IMG/VR virus record: IMGVR_UViG_3300042861_000435
Coordinates: 1 to 27,632 of that record
Strand: one strand, 5' to 3'
DNA from: a virus
DNA length: 27,632 nt
The notes under the pieces: model-generated
What the model was told of the DNA's origin: nothing
The model's database searches: none
The model's input: only the letters and a program-made list of their open reading frames with translations
Program-made: the position numbers and the translations under genes
Shown: positions 24,456 through 27,632 of the stretch, one piece after another
How positions within the stretch are numbered: position 1 is the first letter of the stretch
Layout of the letters: every line of letters begins with the position of its first letter

Positions 24456-24700
24456 TGGAAGATTTAATAAGATTTCAAGCGCAACAATTAAGCGCAGTAA
24501 GAGCAGAAAACGAGCGTTTAAGAAACGAACTACAACAAGCTAGAGAATTAATGCAAGCACTTATTAACGAGTGGGAGGTGCAAGATGCGGAGGTATTAAA
24601 CTTCCCTCAACTTGATGAGGCTACAAAAGTCTTTGACGAGGCATTTCAGAACCCTATTGAACAACTAAACAACTTAACAGATGGATTTTATAGAAGATAA
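24455..24700 (+). CDS. Small coiled-coil protein
   Basis: The 81-residue protein is largely one coiled coil. The first 40 residues show heptad spacing of Leu and Ala with many Arg, Glu and Gln (IRFQAQQLSAVRAENERLRN, then LQQARELMQALI), as in leucine-zipper proteins. The rest is acidic with LDEATKVFDEAF. It could dimerise or partner another phage or host protein. Its 3' end overlaps the next gene by 20 bases. Function unknown. Confidence 0.72.
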   Translation: MEDLIRFQAQQLSAVRAENERLRNELQQARELMQALINEWEVQDAEVLNFPQLDEATKVFDEAFQNPIEQLNNLTDGFYRR

Positions 24701-24815
24701 TATAGTGCTTTGTAGTTTCATAGCGATTTACGTTTTAATGATGGTTATATTTTTAACTTGCATTTTGTTTTTTCCAAAAGAGATTATACAAGAATTTAAT
24801 GAGAACTGGGAATAA
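24681..24815 (+). CDS. 44-residue membrane protein
   Basis: The ATG at 24681 lies inside the previous gene in a different frame. The protein has a short acidic start (MDFIEDN), a long hydrophobic segment at about residues 8-31 (IVLCSFIAIYVLMMVIFLTC) and an acidic amphipathic tail (FPKEIIQEFNENWE). The stop overlaps the next ATG (TAATG). The clean layout and the chain of overlaps make it credible. It has no recognised family. It and the peptide at 24118 are both one-pass membrane proteins of the same operon. Confidence 0.65.
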   Translation: MDFIEDNIVLCSFIAIYVLMMVIFLTCILFFPKEIIQEFNENWE

Positions 24816-25021
24816 TGGATAGGAGAAAAGATTACAGCCGATTTAAAATAACCATTATCGAATTATGGTTTAGGTTCGAGTACTTCGGGCGACAAACATT
24901 CATCAATCGAATGGCAATATCATCTAAAAAGATTAACAGAATTTTAGACGAGTGGGAGGAAAATGATGAGTGCATTTTAGTAGAAAGTAAGTTAAATTAT
25001 ACCGCAAAAAGTTATTTATGA
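24815..25021 (+). CDS. Small basic protein with helix-turn-helix-like region
   Basis: The 68-residue protein is basic and aromatic at the N-terminus (MDRRKDYSRFKITIIELWFR). The later part reads FINRMAISSKKINRILDEWE then NDECILVESKLNYTAK, which resembles a winged helix: two helices, a turn and a beta hairpin. A DNA-binding or regulatory role is possible but unproved. Its stop overlaps the methyltransferase ATG by four bases (ATGA), so it could modulate that gene or be needed for its translation. Confidence 0.68.
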   Translation: MDRRKDYSRFKITIIELWFRFEYFGRQTFINRMAISSKKINRILDEWEENDECILVESKLNYTAKSYL

Positions 25022-25884
25022 ATGTATTAAGTCTATTTAACGGAATGAATACAGGTAGGCAAGCACTTGAAAACGTAGGAATCAAAGTTGACAAGTACTA
25101 TTCAAGCGAGATTAAGCCTTATGCAATAGAACTTACTCAACATCACTTTCCCGACACTATTCAAGTCGGTGATGTTACAAAGTGGCGTGAGTGGGATATT
25201 GACTGGAAAACTATTGATTTAGTTTTATCGGGTTCTCCTTGTCAAGATTTGTCAGCTGCTGGAAAACGTGATGGAATTAAAGGAAAAAAATCTTCTTTAT
25301 TTTTTACTTTTGTAGAGATATTGGAAAATATTAAAGCACTCAATCCCAAAGTTATTTTTTTTCAAGAGAATGTTGGTAGTGCAAATGTTTCTGACATAGG
25401 AATTATGAGCCGAGCATTGGGAGTTTACCCTGTTCGCATAAATTCTGAATTATTAGTTGCAGCTTCAAGAGATAGATATTACTGGACAAATATAAAAACA
25501 AAGGAAACTATGTTTGATGTAGTTACAGATATTCCACAACCTAAAAATAATAATAAAATTTTTCAAGATGTTTTAACTGATGGTTATACTGACAGAAAAA
25601 AAGCAAGAGCAGTTTTAGAAAGCGAGGAAAGGCAATTAGTTTCCAAAGAAAAACTTTATAAAAGATATAAAGAATTTGGAATGACAAATTTAGTATTTGA
25701 TAATTTTGATTGTTTACCAAATGAAAATGTTAGAATACTAAATAAAGTTGAATTATGTAGGCTTCAAGGCTTTCCCGATAATTACTGCGATATTCTTACA
25801 AGAAACAAAGCGGCTTCACTTCTTGGCGATGGTTGGACTTTACCAGTTATTGAGCATATTTTTTCTTTTATTGTTGCAGATTAA
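25018..25884 (+). CDS. Solo C5 cytosine DNA methyltransferase, DNMT3-like motif pattern
   Basis: The enzyme transfers a methyl group from S-adenosylmethionine to C5 of cytosine in a DNA site. Motifs are in order in 288 residues: motif I VLSLFNGMNTG (3-13), motif IV GSPCQDLSAAG with catalytic Cys 75, motif VI FQENVG (115-120), motif VIII AASRDRYYWTN (148-158), motif IX NVRILNKVELCRLQGFP (237-253) and motif X LLGDGWTLPVIEHI (268-281). Motif I (LFNGMNTG rather than DLFxGxGG) and the GDGWTLPV ending resemble the DNMT3-like phage enzymes. The target-recognition region between VIII and IX is short (about 80 residues). No restriction endonuclease is adjacent, so it probably protects phage DNA or alters regulation. 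The recognition site cannot be read. Confidence 0.92.
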   Translation: MNVLSLFNGMNTGRQALENVGIKVDKYYSSEIKPYAIELTQHHFPDTIQVGDVTKWREWDIDWKTIDLVLSGSPCQDLSAAGKRDGIKGKKSSLFFTFVEILENIKALNPKVIFFQENVGSANVSDIGIMSRALGVYPVRINSELLVAASRDRYYWTNIKTKETMFDVVTDIPQPKNNNKIFQDVLTDGYTDRKKARAVLESEERQLVSKEKLYKRYKEFGMTNLVFDNFDCLPNENVRILNKVELCRLQGFPDNYCDILTRNKAASLLGDGWTLPVIEHIFSFIVAD

Positions 25885-25903
25885 AAACTTTTTTTTATAT
25901 TTG
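25874..25903 (+). promoter_or_regulatory. Promoter for the gene at 26005
   Basis: TTG at 25874-25876 (inside the end of the methyltransferase gene), a 19-nt spacer and TATATTTG at 25896-25903 match the Bacteroidota consensus. The transcript would start near 25907, giving a leader of almost 100 nt with strong complementary segments. Confidence 0.7.
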
Positions 25904-25912
25904 CAAAACAAT

Positions 25913-25993
25913 CTGGTCAGAGATTGAAACAAAAACTATAATCGATCCTAATTTTGCCTACTCTGACCAGTAGGATTTAAGTTAGGATTTTTT
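25913..25993 (+). promoter_or_regulatory. Structured 5' leader A: pseudoknot or attenuator-like RNA
   Basis: CTGGTCAGAG (25913-25922) is the exact complement of CTCTGACCAG (25961-25970). Inside the loop, ATCCTAA (25945-25951) is the exact complement of TTAGGAT (25982-25988), which lies outside the first stem and runs into six Ts (25988-25993). The crossed pairing is an H-type pseudoknot: stem 1 of 10 bp, stem 2 of 7 bp, and loops of 22, 9 and 11 nt. ATCCTA can also pair with a closer TAGGAT (25971-25976), and CCTAC (25957-25961) with GTAGG (25970-25974), so alternative folds exist. The second stem plus T-run also resembles a weak terminator. The ATG at 26005 follows after AATTAAACATT. Confidence 0.6.
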
Positions 25994-26004
25994 AATTAAA
26001 CATT

Positions 26005-26448
26005 ATGAGTAAAGACCTTTTCCAATTAATGAGGGAGCAAGAAATTCAAACGAGCAATTTCCTGCCAAACAAGCTAGAGATCCAGCTATCTGCAAAAACA
26101 TTTATCAAAGAAGTGTTAGATGCTGGAGAGATTGACAAATTTGAACTATTAGCGCAAGCCAAAAGAATGGGCGAAGCGTTAGAAGTGATTAACGCTGAAC
26201 TAATTAAAGTTATCCCACAAGAGAACTTCGAGGGTTACGGACTAAAAGGTACATTCAGAAGCGGTGGCGAAACAATTAACTACAAAGATTGTGAAGTTTG
26301 GAACGACATCAACCGAGAATTAAAAGAACGTGAGGACTTACTAAAATTAGCTTTGAAATCGCATAATGAAATATACGATGAGGCTGGAGTACAGGTGCCT
26401 AAAGTATCAACAACGCCACGCAAAAGTAGTTTGGCTATATCATTTTAA
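26005..26448 (+). CDS. Unknown early-type protein with its own structured leader
   Basis: The 147-residue protein is mainly helical in its first half (LEIQLSAKTFIKEVLDAGEI, then FELLAQAKRMGEALEVINAE). It has a glycine turn (YGLKGTFRSGGETINYKD), a second helix (NRELKEREDLLKLALKSHNE) and a polar tail (STTPRKSSLAISF). No motif is recognised. The position immediately before an ssDNA-binding-type gene, with a strong promoter of its own, suggests a DNA-metabolism role. Two-helix phage proteins found next to ssDNA-binding proteins are a loose parallel only. The ATG lies in the ACATTATG context. Confidence 0.72.
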   Translation: MSKDLFQLMREQEIQTSNFLPNKLEIQLSAKTFIKEVLDAGEIDKFELLAQAKRMGEALEVINAELIKVIPQENFEGYGLKGTFRSGGETINYKDCEVWNDINRELKEREDLLKLALKSHNEIYDEAGVQVPKVSTTPRKSSLAISF

Positions 26449-26461
26449 TTTACTATTTTTA
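26430..26461 (+). promoter_or_regulatory. Probable promoter for the ssDNA-binding-type gene
   Basis: TTTG at 26430-26433, a 20-nt spacer and TATTTTTA at 26454-26461 resemble the consensus, though the last base is A rather than G. It lies across the end of the preceding gene. Predicted transcripts start near 26465, a dozen bases before the pseudoknot-forming segment. Confidence 0.45.
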
Positions 26462-26477
26462 CATATCATAATTAACC

Positions 26478-26509
26478 GATGCAAGGTTCGGGCATCTTAA
26501 CTCCGATCC
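26478..26509 (+). promoter_or_regulatory. Structured 5' leader B: compact H-type pseudoknot candidate upstream of the ssDNA-binding-type gene
   Basis: Stem 1 pairs GATGC (26478-26482) with GCATC (26492-26496). Its loop segment GGTTCGG (26485-26491) pairs with CCGATCC (26503-26509), six of seven pairs with one T-T mismatch. Loops are 2, 0 and 6 nt, a good geometry for a coaxially stacked H-type pseudoknot. It is followed by an A/T-only stretch to the ATG at 26528. A competing hairpin CCGA/TCGG (26476-26479 with 26488-26491) is possible. Confidence 0.55.
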
Positions 26510-26527
26510 ATAAATAAATATAATATT

Positions 26528-27232
26528 ATGAGTACTTCAAACCGCAGACAAGCGTTTGCACAACCACAAACAAACCCAGCCACTAAGTTTATTGAGTGGA
26601 AATCAAACGACAAGTGTTTTAACTACTACGACAAGGAAGCACAGAAAAATGTAGAGATACCTTTGCCTTTCAAGTTCTTAGTACTAGACGAACTACACAG
26701 TATTAAAGGTTGGAATGATGCAAGTTCAAGCAATATTTACTCCAACGAAGTGAAATTCATTTCAAAAGAAGTAATGACAGTTAAACCTTTCAAGGGTAAC
26801 GAGATTGCCAAAGGTTATTACAAAGACATTAAGGATAAAGTTGTTGCTGCTGGAGGACATTACACCAAGTCTATTTATGTTATGCTTGAGGATGGTTCAC
26901 TAGCAAACATATCACTAAAAGGATCTGGAGTTCAAAAGTGGGGAGATTTTACACAGAAAACACGCAACAGACTTGCAGACGAGTGGGTAATAGTTGCAAA
27001 AGCAGAAGATGGTAAAAAAGGAGCAGTTAAGTTCTCAACACCAAGTTTCTCTTTTGCAAACTCTATATCTGATCAAGAAGCTAATATGGCAGACGAAGCG
27101 TTTAACATATTAGAATCATACCTTAAAACATACTTAGCAAAAGCAGATATTGATGTTGTATTAAATGGAGATATAGCAAATGACTTTAATGATATGCAGG
27201 ATGCCGATGATGATGATGGATTAGACTTTTAA
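26528..27232 (+). CDS. Single-stranded-DNA-binding-type protein with acidic C-terminal tail
   Basis: The 234-residue protein would coat single-stranded DNA during phage replication or recombination. The core has a beta-rich, aromatic composition: IEWKSNDKCFNYYDKEAQKN, then FKFLVLDELHSIKGWND, YSNEVKFIS, GGHYTKSIYVMLEDGSLANI and KGSGVQKWGDF. The pattern resembles phage ssDNA-binding proteins. The end is strongly acidic and finishes in Phe (DMQDADDDDGLDF), as in SSB and T7 gp2.5 tails, which recruit partners and regulate DNA binding. No OB-fold can be proved by eye. The gene has its own promoter and structured leader and is followed by a strong terminator, so it is a single-gene unit, suited to autogenous control. 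Confidence 0.75.
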   Translation: MSTSNRRQAFAQPQTNPATKFIEWKSNDKCFNYYDKEAQKNVEIPLPFKFLVLDELHSIKGWNDASSSNIYSNEVKFISKEVMTVKPFKGNEIAKGYYKDIKDKVVAAGGHYTKSIYVMLEDGSLANISLKGSGVQKWGDFTQKTRNRLADEWVIVAKAEDGKKGAVKFSTPSFSFANSISDQEANMADEAFNILESYLKTYLAKADIDVVLNGDIANDFNDMQDADDDDGLDF

Positions 27233-27255
27233 ACGCCAGACAACACAACTACTTA

Positions 27256-27283
27256 AAGCCACCTTAATAGGTGGCTTTTTTTA
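27256..27283 (+). terminator. Intrinsic terminator after the ssDNA-binding-type gene
   Basis: AAGCCACC (27256-27263) pairs perfectly with GGTGGCTT (27270-27277) around TTAATA, followed by a T-run reaching 27282. It closes the single-gene unit. A second small hairpin, ATTGAC with GTCAAT (27283-27288 and 27299-27304), begins right behind it. Confidence 0.88.
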
Positions 27284-27528
27284 TTGACCGCTAAAGCAGT
27301 CAATGATATTAGTTTTTTAAAAGTACACAAGTACACTTTCACATACCTTTCTATATCATAGGAAATAAAAATAAATTGAAAATTATTTTTTAAAATAAAT
27401 TTTAGTCAAAAAAAATGAAAAAGTGTACTATTGACACGTTAAGTATTGATTTTATTGGGGTTTGAGTCAGTACACTTTTTTTTATTATAATTTATAAAAA
27501 AAAACATACTTATATTAAAAATAAAGTT
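27284..27528. promoter_or_regulatory. Intergenic regulatory region with GTACAC repeats
   Basis: No ORF of credible quality is present. The hexamer GTACAC or its complement occurs at 27323-27328, 27331-27336, 27423-27428 and 27470-27475. Three copies extend to AAGTACACTTT-like sites: 27329-27339, 27469-27480, and 27418-27429 in reverse. The last two form a 12-bp perfect inverted repeat (AAAAAGTGTACT with AGTACACTTTTT) separated by 39 bases. A hairpin ATTGAC/GTCAAT lies at 27283-27304. Spaced operator-like repeats in A/T-rich DNA suggest repressor or replication-initiator binding. Confidence 0.55.
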
Positions 27529-27536
27529 TATATTTG
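27529..27536 (+). promoter_or_regulatory. -7 box TATATTTG before leader C
   Basis: TATATTTG fits TAnnTTTG. No TTG lies 17-23 nt upstream, so an activator or the upstream repeats may be needed. Transcription would start near 27540, three to five bases before the first pairing segment of leader C. Confidence 0.5.
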
Positions 27537-27543
27537 TTCTCGG

Positions 27544-27623
27544 AGTGGTAGCCAATTATAAACTTATTACAGAACCTCATTACCACGCAACTACCACTGC
27601 TGGTAATGGGGTTTATTTTTTTT
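27544..27623 (+). ncRNA. Structured leader or small RNA C with terminator-like second stem
   Basis: AGTGGTAG (27544-27551) is the exact complement of CTACCACT (27591-27598). Between them lies a segment (27572-27585, core CATTACCA at 27578-27585) that pairs with 27601-27614 (core TGGTAATG): eight perfect core pairs extended to 14 with G-U pairs. A run of eight Ts starts at 27616. The second stem plus T-run is a good intrinsic terminator with the first stem's 3' arm in its loop. The two stems cross in pseudoknot order. With only two bases (27599-27600) between the 3' arms, both full stems may not coexist, so a switch is possible. The element could be a roughly 80-nt RNA or a leader; the downstream gene lies outside the window. 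Confidence 0.6.
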
Positions 27624-27632
27624 AACTAAATC

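Overview
This window is about 27.6 kb of the genome of a tailed siphovirus, or a prophage of that type, that very probably infects a Bacteroidota host, most likely a flavobacterium. The DNA is AT-rich. Recognisable promoters follow the Bacteroidota pattern (TTG, about 19-22 nt, TAnnTTTG) rather than the E. coli pattern. Start codons lack clear Shine-Dalgarno sequences and instead often sit in an A/T-only context ending in ATTATG. No tRNA, rRNA, CRISPR array, integrase or insertion sequence was seen.

Layout, left to right. (1) 1-374: the possible 3' end of an unidentified gene with a GC-rich repeat, then a promoter. (2) 375-6420: HK97-type packaging and head module: large terminase, portal, prohead protease, major capsid protein with an N-terminal scaffold-like domain, a small unknown protein, a putative head-tail connector and a putative tail terminator. 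(3) 6433-20551: tail module: tail tube protein, terminator and promoter, three small genes in the tail-chaperone position, tape measure, a chain of distal tail proteins, and a large multidomain tail fibre with a collar-like domain and a C-terminal lectin-like domain. (4) 20548-23560: lysis module: small proteins with membrane segments (holin and spanin-like candidates), a CHAP endolysin, a calcineurin-like phosphoesterase with a helical N-terminal extension, and a lipoprotein with a C-terminal membrane segment that fits a unimolecular spanin. (5) A bidirectional terminator at 23544-23571, then three tiny overlapping genes on the minus strand (23622-24023), diverging from a rightward promoter. 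(6) 24118-25884: six overlapping early-type genes ending in a solo C5 cytosine DNA methyltransferase of DNMT3-like motif pattern. (7) 25874-27632: separately promoted units with structured RNA leaders: an unknown protein, a single-stranded-DNA-binding-type protein with an acidic tail, a regulatory intergenic region with GTACAC repeats, and a final structured leader cut by the window edge.

The genes of regions 2-4 build the particle and release it. Regions 6-7 look like genes for modifying and handling DNA. The most interesting signal is in region 7: three consecutive transcripts, each starting just after a TAnnTTT-type box, each carry nested complementary segments with H-type pseudoknot topology in the 5' leader. 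Their stems are unrelated in sequence. One lies directly upstream of the ssDNA-binding-type gene and is followed by an A/U-only stretch into the start codon, which strongly resembles the logic of the phage T4 gene 32 autoregulatory operator. This is a proposal from pairing by eye, not from folding or alignment.
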